Of a stretch of DNA of 48,203 nucleotides, positions 8,150 to 17,650 are shown one piece after another. Origin of the DNA: Candidatus Acidiferrum typicum (GTDB lineage: Bacteria > Acidobacteriota > Terriglobia > Acidiferrales > UBA7541); NCBI GenBank assembly GCA_025463055.1, contig JAOAPV010000045.1, forward strand, positions 1 through 48,203, written 5' to 3'. The notes under the pieces are model-generated. The model had not been told where the DNA came from. It saw nothing but the letters and a program-made list of their open reading frames with translations, and ran no database searches. The position numbers and the translations under genes were made by a program. The stretch's first letter is position 1. Each line of letters begins with the position of its first letter.

Positions 8150-9598
8150 TTGCCCAACGAAGTCATCACGCCGTCGACCCCGGCGGAAAACGAAGCTCCG
8201 CGTCTACGCCGGGTCTTGGGACGCTGGGATCTCGTCCTTTTGTTCGTAGTTGCGGTATTTAACCTGAATGTAGTGCCGTCGATAGCCGCGAACGGCGGCG
8301 TGACCGTTTGGCTGTGGATCATTTCGCTGATCTTATTTTTCTGGCCACAGGGCATAGCCGTGATTGAGCTGGCGCAACGCTATCCCGGTGAAGGCGGCGT
8401 TTACCTGTGGGCCAAGGAAGTCTTCGGCGATTTCCACGGCTTCCTCTCCGGCTGGTGCTATTGGACGAACAACATGATGTACGTTCCCACCATCATGCTG
8501 TACTTCGTTGGCGTTTCAGTGTTCATTCTCGGCCCAGGACATCAATCCCTGGCGGACAACAAAGTTTTCGCACTGAGCGCCTCGATCGTCCTTCTGGCAA
8601 TCCTTGTGGTGCTCAACGTCATCGGATTGAGCGTGGGGAAATGGATCAACAATTTCGGCGCGATCGGGACCTTCTTCGCGGCCGCGGTCTTGATCGGCCT
8701 CGGTCTGATCGTTTGGTTCCGCTTCGGAACGACAGTCACCGCGGCGGATTTTCAAATCCCGACGAACCCACGCTTTGTGCTGAACTCGTTCGGCGTGATC
8801 TGCTTTGGACTGGTGGGCCTAGAGCTGGCATCGGTAATGGGCGATGAGATCGAGAATCCCCGGCGAATTTTGCCTGGAGCGGTAGCTTGGGGCGGCATCT
8901 TATCGGGGTTGCTGTACATTGGCGCGACGCTCACGTTACTGATCGCGGTCAGCAAGCAAGATATCAGCGTTTTGCAAGGGATCGTGCAAGCAGTAAGCCA
9001 CATGGCGGACAGAGTGGGAGCACCATGGATTGTCGCTCCCTTTGCGTTTCTGTTAAGTGTGTCCATCGCGGGAATAGGTTCGGCATGGCTTGCAGGATCC
9101 GCGCGTATACCGTTCGTTGCCGGCCTCGACTCATACATGCCGTCCTGGCTCGGCAAAGTGCATCGGCGGTATTCAACCCCATACGCCGCGCTAATCGTGC
9201 ACGCGGTCGTTTCCATGATTCTGATAATCGTTAACTTTACTGCTGCGGGGGTGCAGGAAACGTTTCAAAAGCTGTTGTCGCTCGCGGTCGTGCTGCAGTT
9301 GGTGCCTTTTCTCTACATGTTCGGTGCGTTGCTGAAGCTTTCCGCCGCACCAACATTCACAAAAGCGCGGTATGGCAGGCCAACGCTCCTGTTTGCGGGC
9401 GCAAGTGGATTAATCACTACCACGATGGGTATCGCGCTAGTCTTTTTTCCGGCGGCACAAATTACCTCGCTGCTGTCGTACGAAGTATGGATGTTCGGCG
9501 GAACACTATTATTTGTCGGCTTGGCGGCATTTTTCTTTTTTGTGTACGGCCGGCGCAAGGCCGCCCGCAAGCTGGACCAAGTCGCTGCGGCAGGATGA
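8150..9598 (+). CDS. APC-superfamily amino-acid/amine permease
   Basis: 482 aa, TTG start with CGGAGATGAAG upstream; no in-frame ATG gives a better start. About twelve hydrophobic segments run from residue 24 to 470. The first transmembrane region holds the NLNVVPSIAANGG loop that replaces the glycine-rich motif of related carriers, followed by ELAQRYPGEGGVYLWAKEVFG, a typical helix 2-3 signature of the family (shared with PuuP, GABA and glutamate carriers), and later GLELASVMGDEIENPRR. It presumably brings the amine or amino-acid substrate across the inner membrane. It lies 51 bp after the aminotransferase gene and 54 bp before the aldehyde dehydrogenase gene on the same strand. Confidence 0.88.
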   Translation: MPNEVITPSTPAENEAPRLRRVLGRWDLVLLFVVAVFNLNVVPSIAANGGVTVWLWIISLILFFWPQGIAVIELAQRYPGEGGVYLWAKEVFGDFHGFLSGWCYWTNNMMYVPTIMLYFVGVSVFILGPGHQSLADNKVFALSASIVLLAILVVLNVIGLSVGKWINNFGAIGTFFAAAVLIGLGLIVWFRFGTTVTAADFQIPTNPRFVLNSFGVICFGLVGLELASVMGDEIENPRRILPGAVAWGGILSGLLYIGATLTLLIAVSKQDISVLQGIVQAVSHMADRVGAPWIVAPFAFLLSVSIAGIGSAWLAGSARIPFVAGLDSYMPSWLGKVHRRYSTPYAALIVHAVVSMILIIVNFTAAGVQETFQKLLSLAVVLQLVPFLYMFGALLKLSAAPTFTKARYGRPTLLFAGASGLITTTMGIALVFFPAAQITSLLSYEVWMFGGTLLFVGLAAFFFFVYGRRKAARKLDQVAAAG

Positions 9599-9652
9599 AT
9601 TGTGATCTGCTGCGCACCTCGTTAAGCGGGCTAAGCGAATTCGGAGGTTGTC

Positions 9653-11134
9653 ATGTCGAGCAGTGTAAAGACGGAAGTTCGAACCTATCGAAATTACGTG
9701 AACGGGCAATGGGCCGCGAGCGCTTCCGGTGAAACGATTCCGGTGTACGACCCTTCGACGGAAGAAGTGATCGCGCGGGTAAGCGCCGCCGACAAGGCGG
9801 ATGTGGACATTGCCGTTAATGCAGCGCGCCAGGCGTTTGATTCCGGCACGTGGTCGAAAACGACTGCGCAGGATCGCGGGCGCATCCTGTTCAAGCTGGC
9901 GGAGAAAATTCGACAGAACGCGGCAAGTTTGGCCGAACTCGAATCGCGAAACACCGGCAAGCCCATCGTCGAAGCGGAATACGACATCGCCGATGTGGCA
10001 ACCTGCTTTGAATATTACGGCGGCCTTGCAACAAAGATCTTAGGACACGTGAATCCGGTGCCGGCAAATGCGCTGAGCTTCACGCTGCGCGAGCCCATGG
10101 GCGTTGCCGCGCAAATTATTCCCTGGAATTATCCGCTCCTTATGGCCGCATGGAAGCTGGCTCCGGCGCTCGCTGCCGGTTGTACTTGCATCCTGAAACC
10201 TGCGGAGCAAACCCCGCTCACAGCTCTCGAGTTCGCCAACTGGTTTGAAGAAGTCGGCCTTCCTCCCGGCGTCGTGAATATTATTAATGGCTTCGGCGAA
10301 ACAGCTGGAGCCGCGCTGGTGGCCCACCCCGGCGTCGATAAGGTTGCGTTCACAGGAAGCGCCGCAGTCGGCAAAATTATCGTGAAGAGCGCGGCAGACA
10401 CGCTGAAACGCGTGACGCTCGAGCTAGGCGGCAAGTCACCTAATATTTTCTTTGCCGAAGCCGATTGGGAAGCTGCCGTGGATGGCGCGCTCTTCGGCGT
10501 TTTTATCAACCAAGGGGAAGTTTGCTCCGCAGGCAGCCGCATTCTGGTGGAAAAGAAAATCTATTCCAGGTTTGTGGAATCAATGACGGAAAAAGCCAAG
10601 CGCATCAAGCTTGGCCCGCCGCTGGAACGCGAAACCAAGATGGGTCCGCTGGTCAGCAAAGAGCAGTACGATCGCGTGCATTCCTATCTTGAGTTGGGAA
10701 AGAAAGAAGCGAAAGTCGCCATCGGCGGCGGGCGGCCAAAGCAATTCGGAAAAGGCTACTACCTCGAGCCCACCATATTCTATGACGTCGAAAATAGCGC
10801 CCGCATCGCGCGCGAAGAGATCTTCGGCCCCGTGGCATCGGTCATTCCGTTCGAAGGGGAAGCGGACGCGATCCGCATTGCCAACGATACGCCATACGGC
10901 CTTGCCGCTGCGGTCTGGACACGCGACATATACAAAGCATTTCGGGTCGTGAAGTCTCTGCGCGCCGGAATCGTGTGGGTAAATCACATGCAGCCGACCT
11001 ATGTCGAAGCGCCGTGGGGCGGCTACAAACAATCCGGTTTTGGGCGCGAGCTTGGCCCTTGGGGCTTGGAAGAATATCTGGAAACCAAACAAGTGTTCGT
11101 GAATCTCGACGAGACTCCGATCGGGTGGTACTGA
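9653..11134 (+). CDS. NAD(P)-dependent aldehyde dehydrogenase, betaine/gamma-aminobutyraldehyde type
   Basis: 493 aa with a strong GGAGG ribosome site. Family marks: PWNYP (157-161), FTGSAAVG (233-240) of the cofactor site, general base Glu in LELGGKSP (E257), catalytic Cys in NQGEVCSAGSR (C291), EEIFGPV and a C-terminal KQSGFGRELG. The Q-G-E-V-C motif and length fit the betaine-aldehyde / 4-aminobutyraldehyde / PuuC group, which oxidises amino-aldehydes made by deamination of amines. The next gene begins 1 bp after its stop codon, so the two are translationally coupled. Confidence 0.9.
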   Translation: MSSSVKTEVRTYRNYVNGQWAASASGETIPVYDPSTEEVIARVSAADKADVDIAVNAARQAFDSGTWSKTTAQDRGRILFKLAEKIRQNAASLAELESRNTGKPIVEAEYDIADVATCFEYYGGLATKILGHVNPVPANALSFTLREPMGVAAQIIPWNYPLLMAAWKLAPALAAGCTCILKPAEQTPLTALEFANWFEEVGLPPGVVNIINGFGETAGAALVAHPGVDKVAFTGSAAVGKIIVKSAADTLKRVTLELGGKSPNIFFAEADWEAAVDGALFGVFINQGEVCSAGSRILVEKKIYSRFVESMTEKAKRIKLGPPLERETKMGPLVSKEQYDRVHSYLELGKKEAKVAIGGGRPKQFGKGYYLEPTIFYDVENSARIAREEIFGPVASVIPFEGEADAIRIANDTPYGLAAAVWTRDIYKAFRVVKSLRAGIVWVNHMQPTYVEAPWGGYKQSGFGRELGPWGLEEYLETKQVFVNLDETPIGWY

Positions 11135-11135
11135 A

Positions 11136-12485
11136 ATGTCCACGATTCAGATTCGCACGGAAATTCCCGGGCCGCGGTCGCAGGCGCTAATGGCCCGCCG
11201 GGAAGCCGCGATTCCTCGCGGGCCTTACAACAGCGCTCCGATTTTCATGGCGTCGGCCGAAGGCGCCACGCTCGAGGACGTAGACGGCAATCGGTATCTC
11301 GATTTCGCCGGCGGAATTGGCTGCCTCAACGTCGGCCACCGTTCGCCGCGCGTAATATCCGCATTACGCGAGCAGATCGAGAAACACTTGCATCTTTGCT
11401 TTGCCGTGACTCCTTACGAGGGCTATGTCGCCCTCGCGGAAAAGCTGAACGCGTTGGCCCCGGGCAAAGCTCCAAAGAAAACCATCATCGTCAATACTGG
11501 CGCAGAAGCAGTGGAGAATGCAGTGAAGATCGCACGCGCCTACACCAAGCGCCCCGCGGTGATTTGCTTTGAAGATGCTTTTCACGGACGCACTCTGTTG
11601 ACCATGACGCTCACCAGCAAAACGCATCCGTATAAGGCGGGGTTCGAGCCCTTTGCCAGCGATGTGTATCGCATACCCTTCGCCTATCCGTATCGTGGTG
11701 GGAATGGCGCGACGGCGGAGATATTCGCTCATCACCTTGAAGATGCATTCAAACGCAAGGTAGCGCCCGAATCCGTCGCTGCCGTAATCGCCGAGCCCGT
11801 TTTGGGCGAAGGCGGATTTATCGTTCCGCCGAAAGATTACTTCGCGCTATTGCAAAGAATTTGCCGCCAACACGGGATTCTCTTTATTGCCGATGAAGTG
11901 CAGTCCGGCTTTGCGCGCACCGGAAAATGGTTTGCCAGCGAACACTTTGGAATTGAGCCGGACCTGATCACGATGGCCAAGTCGCTCGGCGGTGGTATGC
12001 CCATTGCCGCGGTCACCGGTCGCGCGGAAATTATGGACGCGCCTGGTATTGGCTCGCTTGGCGGAACGTTCTGCGGTCATCCGCTGTCCTGCGCCGCCGC
12101 TCTGGCCGTAATCGAAACCATTGAAAAGGAAAATCTGCTGAACCGCTCAGCCGCTATTGGCCGCCGCTTCGAAGAACGCGCCCGTGTTTGGCAAAAGAAG
12201 TGGCCCCTGATCGGTGACGTGCGCGGCCTGGGAGGGATGTGCGCGATGGAGTTGGTTCGCAACCCCGCGTCGCGGGAGCCTGCCGACACGGAAACCAAAC
12301 AGATTGCGCGTTTCTGCTATGAACACGGCCTCATTACCATCACCGCGGGAACATTTAACAATGTTCTTCGCATCCTTGTGCCGCTGGTGGTCACCGATGA
12401 GCAATTTGACGAAGGCCTCGGTGTAATCGAGGCTGCGCTCGCCGCGGTTGCGGAACAAAAGCAGCCCGCGCTTTCTCACGCTTAG
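11136..12485 (+). CDS. Class III aminotransferase, 4-aminobutyrate (GabT/PuuE)-like
   Basis: 449 aa. Visible: DVDGNRYLDFAGGIG (48-62), NTGAEAVENAVKIAR (120-134; the GabT-type TGAEA phosphate motif), FHGRT (149-153), EPVLGEGGF (220-228), DEVQSGFARTG with the PLP Asp (D253), and Schiff-base lysine K282 in MAKSLGGGMP. These signatures are those of 4-aminobutyrate and related omega-amino-acid transaminases, which pass the amino group to 2-oxoglutarate and yield a semialdehyde. The neighbouring aldehyde dehydrogenases would oxidise that product. Exact substrate is inferred from family and context, not proven. Confidence 0.88.
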   Translation: MSTIQIRTEIPGPRSQALMARREAAIPRGPYNSAPIFMASAEGATLEDVDGNRYLDFAGGIGCLNVGHRSPRVISALREQIEKHLHLCFAVTPYEGYVALAEKLNALAPGKAPKKTIIVNTGAEAVENAVKIARAYTKRPAVICFEDAFHGRTLLTMTLTSKTHPYKAGFEPFASDVYRIPFAYPYRGGNGATAEIFAHHLEDAFKRKVAPESVAAVIAEPVLGEGGFIVPPKDYFALLQRICRQHGILFIADEVQSGFARTGKWFASEHFGIEPDLITMAKSLGGGMPIAAVTGRAEIMDAPGIGSLGGTFCGHPLSCAAALAVIETIEKENLLNRSAAIGRRFEERARVWQKKWPLIGDVRGLGGMCAMELVRNPASREPADTETKQIARFCYEHGLITITAGTFNNVLRILVPLVVTDEQFDEGLGVIEAALAAVAEQKQPALSHA

Positions 12486-12497
12486 AAAGAAGAAGTC

Positions 12498-13943
12498 ATG
12501 CCGGCAGCAATCGAGTCTATCAACCTGGGCTTTCTTCTCGACGGTAAATGGCGCAACGATGGCGAGCGCATCGAGGTCCTCTCTCCCGGCACTCGCCAAC
12601 GCGTCGGCGTCACCTATCGCGCCACAGCGGCTGATGCGGAGGCTGCAATCCGCGCCGCCGTTCGCGCTTTTGAAATAACGCGGCGCATGGGCGGTTACGA
12701 ACGGCAACGTGTACTCCGGGCAGTCTCGTCCGGAATCGCAAAGCATAGCGACGACCTTGCTCGCATGGTCGCGCTGGAGGCCGGCAAGCCGATCAAGACC
12801 GCACGTGTCGAGGTCGATCGCGCGATCTTCACCTTCAGCGTCGCTGCCGAAGAAGCGGTGCGTGTCGGCGGAGAGTATCTGCCGCTTGATTGGCAGGCAT
12901 CGACCGCGGGGCGATGGGGTATCGTCCGGCGCTTCCCGCTTGGGCCGATAGCAGCGATAACGCCGTTCAACTTTCCAATCAATCTAGTCGCGCACAAAGT
13001 CGCTCCCGCCATCGCTGCGGGTTGCACGATCGTGTTGAAGCCTGCGCCGCAGACGCCTTTGACCGCACTGCGCCTGGCTCAGATTATCGAGCAGGCCGGA
13101 TGGCCGGCGGGCGCGCTCAATGTCCTGCCTCTTTCCAACGATGACGCGGGAATCCTCATCTGCGACGATCGTCTAAAGCTACTCAGCTTTACGGGCAGCA
13201 CCGCGGTGGGCTGGGCGCTCAAGCAGAAGGCTGGGAAGAAGAGAGTGGTGCTGGAGTTGGGCGGCAATGCCGGCGTGGTGATCTGCGCGGACGCGAATCT
13301 GGAGTATGCAGCAGACCGCTGCGTCATCGGCGGTTATGGTTATGCGGGCCAGTCCTGCATCTCCGTGCAGCGAATCCTTGTGGAGGAGAGCGCGTACGAT
13401 AAATTTCTGTCGGCGCTGGTTGCGCGCGTGCAGAAGCTGAAAGTCGGCAATGTCCTGGACGAAAGCACCGACGTCGGTCCGCTGATCAGCGAAGATGCCG
13501 CGCAGCGAGTGATAGATTGGATCGAGCAAGGTGTTCGCGACGGTGCCAAAATTGTTTGCGGAGGTCATCGCAAGGGCGCAATAGTCGCGCCAACAGTCCT
13601 GACGGACACAAAACCAGACATGCGCGTGAACTGCATGGAGATTTTCGGTCCTGTGGTTACAGTGGAAAAGTTTTCAGACTACGACGAATCGCTGAACACG
13701 CTGAATCGCTCCGAATTTGGCTTGCAAGCGGGCGTCTTCACGCGCGATTTCAAGCGCATCACGCGGGCGTTCGAGACCCTTGAAGTAGGCGGCTTGATGA
13801 TCGGAGAAGTTCCCACCTTTAGGATCGATCACATGCCGTACGGCGGCACAAAAGACTCCGGGCTCGGCCGCGAAGGTCTGCGTTACGCTATTGAAGAAAT
13901 GACCGAGTCGCGCCTTCTCGCTGTCAATCCTGCGGGCCTGTAA
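12498..13943 (+). CDS. Aldehyde dehydrogenase, semialdehyde-oxidising type
   Basis: 481 aa. Marks: TPFNFP (155-160), FTGSTAVG (231-238), general base Glu in LELGGNAGVV (E253), catalytic Cys in AGQSCISVQR (C287), EIFGPVV and a C-terminal KDSGLGREG. The GGNA-plus-AGQSCISVQR combination is typical of the lactaldehyde / phosphonoacetaldehyde / sulfolactaldehyde / semialdehyde subgroup and distinct from the betaine-aldehyde-type enzyme two genes upstream, so the two dehydrogenases probably act at different steps. It begins 12 bp after the GabT-like gene and ends the gene set. Confidence 0.88.
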   Translation: MPAAIESINLGFLLDGKWRNDGERIEVLSPGTRQRVGVTYRATAADAEAAIRAAVRAFEITRRMGGYERQRVLRAVSSGIAKHSDDLARMVALEAGKPIKTARVEVDRAIFTFSVAAEEAVRVGGEYLPLDWQASTAGRWGIVRRFPLGPIAAITPFNFPINLVAHKVAPAIAAGCTIVLKPAPQTPLTALRLAQIIEQAGWPAGALNVLPLSNDDAGILICDDRLKLLSFTGSTAVGWALKQKAGKKRVVLELGGNAGVVICADANLEYAADRCVIGGYGYAGQSCISVQRILVEESAYDKFLSALVARVQKLKVGNVLDESTDVGPLISEDAAQRVIDWIEQGVRDGAKIVCGGHRKGAIVAPTVLTDTKPDMRVNCMEIFGPVVTVEKFSDYDESLNTLNRSEFGLQAGVFTRDFKRITRAFETLEVGGLMIGEVPTFRIDHMPYGGTKDSGLGREGLRYAIEEMTESRLLAVNPAGL

Positions 13944-14186
13944 ATCCGCTTATCTCGTAACTGGCTTCGCGCAAAAGCAAAACTTACTCCCAGCTGCGCC
14001 GCCCCCATAATCGTGCGTTTCGATTCTATGCAAGCGAACATACGGAGCGGCGTGAATTGTGCAGACGTTGCTGAGCGCAGGCAAAATGCGGCCTCTGACC
14101 GCGTATTGCTGTAGAAAAAGTACTGCGGTGCTGGCGTCTGTGAGGTAGAGTCCAGGAATCACCCAACGACTTGCAGGAGGAGCTAT
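13944..14186. other. Intergenic gap, 243 bp
   Basis: No convincing gene, RNA or clear intrinsic terminator seen. The right end carries the strong AGGAGG site of the ankyrin gene. Confidence 0.5.
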
Positions 14187-14870
14187 ATGGAAGGCGCAGC
14201 GGCATCTGTCGACAACAAGAAGAAATTGATGGACGCGATTCGGGCGGGGGACAAAACGGGTTTGGAGGCGCTGTTGAGTGCTGAGCCGAGCTTGGCATTG
14301 TCTACGGCATCGAATGGCTCTTCCGTGATGCTGCTTTCCGCCTATTATCAGCATCCTGAGCTTGCGGAAATCTTTATGCGGCGCGGGGTGAAGCCGGATG
14401 TGTTCGAGGCGAGTGCGCTCGGCGATTTGGAGACGGTGCGACGCTTGGTTAATGTTGATCGGGCTTTGGTTAATGCCTTAGCCGCGGATGGATTTTTTCC
14501 GCTGGGTTTGGCGGCTTATTTTGGGCACCCCTCGATTGTGGAGTTTTTGCTGAAGAATGGCGCGGACGTGAAGCAGGCAGCGCGGAACGCGCAAAAAGTC
14601 ACCGCGCTGCATGCCGGGGCGAGCCGGGGTGGTGCGGAGATTGTAAAGATGCTTTTGGAAGCGGGCGCGGACCCGAACACTAAACAGGAACACGGATTCG
14701 TGCCGCTGCATTCCGCGGCCGCGAATGGCAACGTCGCCGTAATAGCGTTACTACTGAAGTATGGCGCTAGGGCGGATGCGAAGGCCGACGACGGCAAGAC
14801 ACCAGCCAACATGGCCGCGGAAGGCGGGCACAAGGATTTGGCGGAGATGTTGCGGAAAGCACAGGCGTGA
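14187..14870 (+). CDS. Ankyrin-repeat protein
   Basis: 227 aa with an AGGAGGA ribosome site. It contains about five to six ankyrin-type helix-loop-helix repeats; the clearest are DGFFPLGLAAYFGHPSIVEFLL, TALHAGASRGGAEIVKMLLEAGADPN and GFVPLHSAAANGNVAVIALLLKYGARADAK (each cited in part), with a final DDGKTPANMAAEGGHKDLAEML. No signal peptide or enzymatic domain. Such proteins mediate protein-protein contacts; the partner is unknown. It stands alone, with gaps on both sides. Confidence 0.88.
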   Translation: MEGAAASVDNKKKLMDAIRAGDKTGLEALLSAEPSLALSTASNGSSVMLLSAYYQHPELAEIFMRRGVKPDVFEASALGDLETVRRLVNVDRALVNALAADGFFPLGLAAYFGHPSIVEFLLKNGADVKQAARNAQKVTALHAGASRGGAEIVKMLLEAGADPNTKQEHGFVPLHSAAANGNVAVIALLLKYGARADAKADDGKTPANMAAEGGHKDLAEMLRKAQA

Positions 14871-15338
14871 GTTCTCCGCTATCGGCGAGTGCGAATAAAC
14901 AGCCAGGGCGAGGCGGGGCCGGTAAGATGCCGGCGCTACCCGCTAGAGCATGCTGGCGCCCCGTGAGGTACGGCAGTACTAACGGGCGAGTACGCAGGTA
15001 GCGGCGCGGAGTACTGGCGGGAATGAAACCGGCGGGCTATCGACCCGGAACGGTTACGGCGGCACAATCGCAACTGTGATCGGGGACGGCCCAACCGGAC
15101 TCGACCACGGTTCCCTCCATCCCCAACGCCCGAGCGGCCGGTCCCCCCACCGGCCGCTCACTTCTTTTGGCGAAGAAATTTAAGGTGCTTGTGTGCCTGG
15201 CTCCAACCCATTCCAAGAGCGCTCGCCTGAAGCTCACTAGTCAGGCTGAAGCCCGGCTTCTACAGGTTGCGGCGGTTTCGACGAGATGGGGCACAGCATG
15301 CCTGGGTACCGCAACGTGGCTGCGCGTCTACTCAATTG
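14871..15338. other. Structured 468-bp intergenic region
   Basis: No supported gene. The first part (about 14910-14965) is GC-rich and able to fold, with GGGGC/GCCCC arms and repeated GCCGG/GCCGGC blocks, resembling a dispersed palindromic element. The middle holds one perfect 11-bp hairpin with T-rich tail (given separately). No match to the conserved cores of 6S, SRP, RNase P or tmRNA was recognised by eye. Confidence 0.5.
15132..15168 (+). terminator. Strong intrinsic terminator
   Basis: Perfect 11-bp stem GAGCGGCCGGT (15132-15142), C6 loop, ACCGGCCGCTC (15149-15159), followed by ACTTCTTTT. It lies 260 bp downstream of the ankyrin gene, so it could end that transcript or an unrecognised small RNA. 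Confidence 0.6.
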
Positions 15339-17573
15339 CTAGAAGTGGAGTTTTAGGCTGCCGCCGACTGTGCGGGAGGGGGCGTATTGGATGGGGATTT
15401 CTTCGCTCTCTTTTGCTATCTGGTAGATGCTGTTGCTTACGTTGGTGACGTTGAATTCGAAATCGAGATACCGCGGCTCGGTCCGCCAGAGCGTGAGGCC
15501 GGAGGCGAGGTCGGTAGTGAAATGCTGAGGTAGGCGCGGGCCGTGCTCGATTATAGTGCCGCTGCCGTAGCGCATGGCGCTGCCGGCCCAGAATCCGCGC
15601 CAGTGATTGCGATAGAAAATCTGCGAGGTGCCAGTGTGCGTTTGATCGAACGCGGGAACGATGAATTCTCCCGGGGTGAGCGGCTCATTTCCGGCGAAGC
15701 CCCCGGTGATGGGTCCGTGAAAAATGGTCCGGGCGGCAGCGTATTGGAGGCGACCTGAAATCCCGAGGCGCTCGAGCTGGCGCATGTTCAGGACAAATTC
15801 GACACCTTTGGAGCGGGCGCTATCGAAATTAATAGGGGCGAAGATGCGCGAAATCGAGATTTCGTGGTTTTCGAAACTGTTGCGGCCGGTGTGGAGATAG
15901 GCGCTCAGCTCGAGACTGACGCGCGGGGCCAGCTCCTGAGACCAACCGACTTCGTAATAGTTTTGCGTGTAGGGGCGGAGGTTACCGACGCGCTGGCCGG
16001 GAGTGGCTGTGTTGTTTCCGATGAAGCTGGCGAGCAGGGAATATTCGATCGGCGGCGGGGAAAACAAGCGATTGTACGCGGCGTGAATCACGGATTTTGT
16101 GTTGATGATGTGATACGCGAGGCCGACGCGCGGGCTAGCCTGCTGGTCGGCGCTAACAAGATCGAAGTGATCGTAGCGAAGGCCTACGTCGACCGTAAGA
16201 TTTCGCAACGGAGAGAAATGGTCTTGTAAATAGAAGCTCGCCTGGCCGCCCTTACCCCAGCCTTGGAAGGCCGGGAAGGTATCCGGGTCGCCGCGCGGGT
16301 TAAAGAAAAAGCTTTCGCCCTCGCGGAGTTGGACAAGATCGATTCCCGATTTGAAGAAATGGCCGCGCCAGGAGTGCGAGAGGTCACTCTTGATGCCCAG
16401 CGCGAAGCCGGAGCGCGAAGCGTCCGAAAGGGGAGTGATGGGATCGCTGGTCGGCAAAACGTGATCGGAGCTGTTGCGTTCGTAAAGCGAAGTGTGCAGA
16501 AGGGTTTCCGGTGAGAAGGTGTGGGTCCAGCCGAGAATAGCGGTGTATTGACGAAGATGGCGCTGCGCGTCGCGGCCGACGTCTTGATCGTCAGTGATAT
16601 TAGGCTGCTGGAAATTGGCGCCGGAGCCCATAAGTAGCAATCGGATGGTGTCATTTTTGCCAGCGCGCCAGTCGAGCTGCGTGGTGGCACGTGAGCCTTT
16701 GCCGAAATCGAAGAGCTCCTTCGGTTCCGGGGGATCGAGGTAGCGGCCGGAAGTGAAGCCGTCAACGAAGAAATAGTAGCCGAGCCGGCCAGCTTGGCCG
16801 CCATAATCGGCATTGAGATCGAAATTATCGACGGTCGCGCCGCGGAAATTCACGTCGCCATGCCCGCCGAGCTCGGCGCCGGAGCGGGTCGTGATATCGA
16901 GTACGCCGCCGAAGCGATTGCCGTATTCGGGAGTGAATCCACCGGTCATGAGATCGACCGTTTCGAAGATCTGGGGGCTTACGCCTGGAGAAAATTGCGG
17001 CTGGGTATTGTCCAGAAAGGAAACGCCGTTGATGAATTCGTGGAGAGAGAATTCAGTGCCGCGAACGGCGAGGAAATTGTCGTGGCTGTCGCTGGCGCCG
17101 GGCATGAGGTTGTTGACGAGGTCACTTGTGCTTTCCACGATCGGATCGGGCAGTCTTTCAAGATCCTGGTGAGTGAAGGTGTAGGAGCTGCCGGTTTTTT
17201 CGGGATCGATGGTCAGATAGCCGGCGTGGACTTCCACGCTTTCCTGCACCGTCTCTTTTTTCTGAAGATCGAGATTGAGTGAGAGAGGCTGACGAGGACG
17301 CAGGATAAATTCGTAATGTAAAGGATAGTACTCAGATGCTTGCACTTGCAGGGAGTAAGCGCCAGCCTCGAGAGCGGAGAGACGAAACTTGCCGCTGGCA
17401 TCGGTGATGGTTTCCTGGACCTTTGCGCCGACCTGGTGCTGGAGGGAAATGGAAGCATTGGCAATAGGGAGGCCAGAGGTGTCATGGACTGCGCCTTCGA
17501 CTGTGGTTTGCGCAAGAATAATAGACGGCGAAAGGAGGAGCAAGGTGAAGAGACAAAGACGCAGCGAAGGCAT
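15339..17573 (-). CDS. TonB-dependent receptor with carboxypeptidase-regulatory domain
   Basis: 744 aa. Signal peptide about 1-21 (ending IILAQ). A carboxypeptidase-regulatory-like domain follows at about 24-108 (VEGAVHDTSGLPIANASISL, then DASGKFRLSALEAGAYSLQV), then a plug region (LERLPDPIVES, RGTEFSLHEFINGV, TGGFTPEYGNRFGGVLDI) and a barrel ending LKLHF. It is considerably shorter than the 1273-aa receptor at 2768 and closer in size to classical siderophore/vitamin-type receptors. No transport partner genes adjoin it, so the ligand is unknown. Outer membrane location is predicted. Confidence 0.88.
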   Translation of the reverse strand: MPSLRLCLFTLLLLSPSIILAQTTVEGAVHDTSGLPIANASISLQHQVGAKVQETITDASGKFRLSALEAGAYSLQVQASEYYPLHYEFILRPRQPLSLNLDLQKKETVQESVEVHAGYLTIDPEKTGSSYTFTHQDLERLPDPIVESTSDLVNNLMPGASDSHDNFLAVRGTEFSLHEFINGVSFLDNTQPQFSPGVSPQIFETVDLMTGGFTPEYGNRFGGVLDITTRSGAELGGHGDVNFRGATVDNFDLNADYGGQAGRLGYYFFVDGFTSGRYLDPPEPKELFDFGKGSRATTQLDWRAGKNDTIRLLLMGSGANFQQPNITDDQDVGRDAQRHLRQYTAILGWTHTFSPETLLHTSLYERNSSDHVLPTSDPITPLSDASRSGFALGIKSDLSHSWRGHFFKSGIDLVQLREGESFFFNPRGDPDTFPAFQGWGKGGQASFYLQDHFSPLRNLTVDVGLRYDHFDLVSADQQASPRVGLAYHIINTKSVIHAAYNRLFSPPPIEYSLLASFIGNNTATPGQRVGNLRPYTQNYYEVGWSQELAPRVSLELSAYLHTGRNSFENHEISISRIFAPINFDSARSKGVEFVLNMRQLERLGISGRLQYAAARTIFHGPITGGFAGNEPLTPGEFIVPAFDQTHTGTSQIFYRNHWRGFWAGSAMRYGSGTIIEHGPRLPQHFTTDLASGLTLWRTEPRYLDFEFNVTNVSNSIYQIAKESEEIPIQYAPSRTVGGSLKLHF

Positions 17574-17650
17574 AAGTGAAAACCCGCATCGGAGGAGCCC
17601 GTCCGTACCGAGCCTTTCGGGAAAGGCGAGTCTAGCATACGTCGAGAAGC

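Noticed and set aside
14871-15338. 6S, SRP, RNase P or tmRNA gene in the gap
   Set aside because: None of the conserved cores of these RNAs could be recognised by eye.
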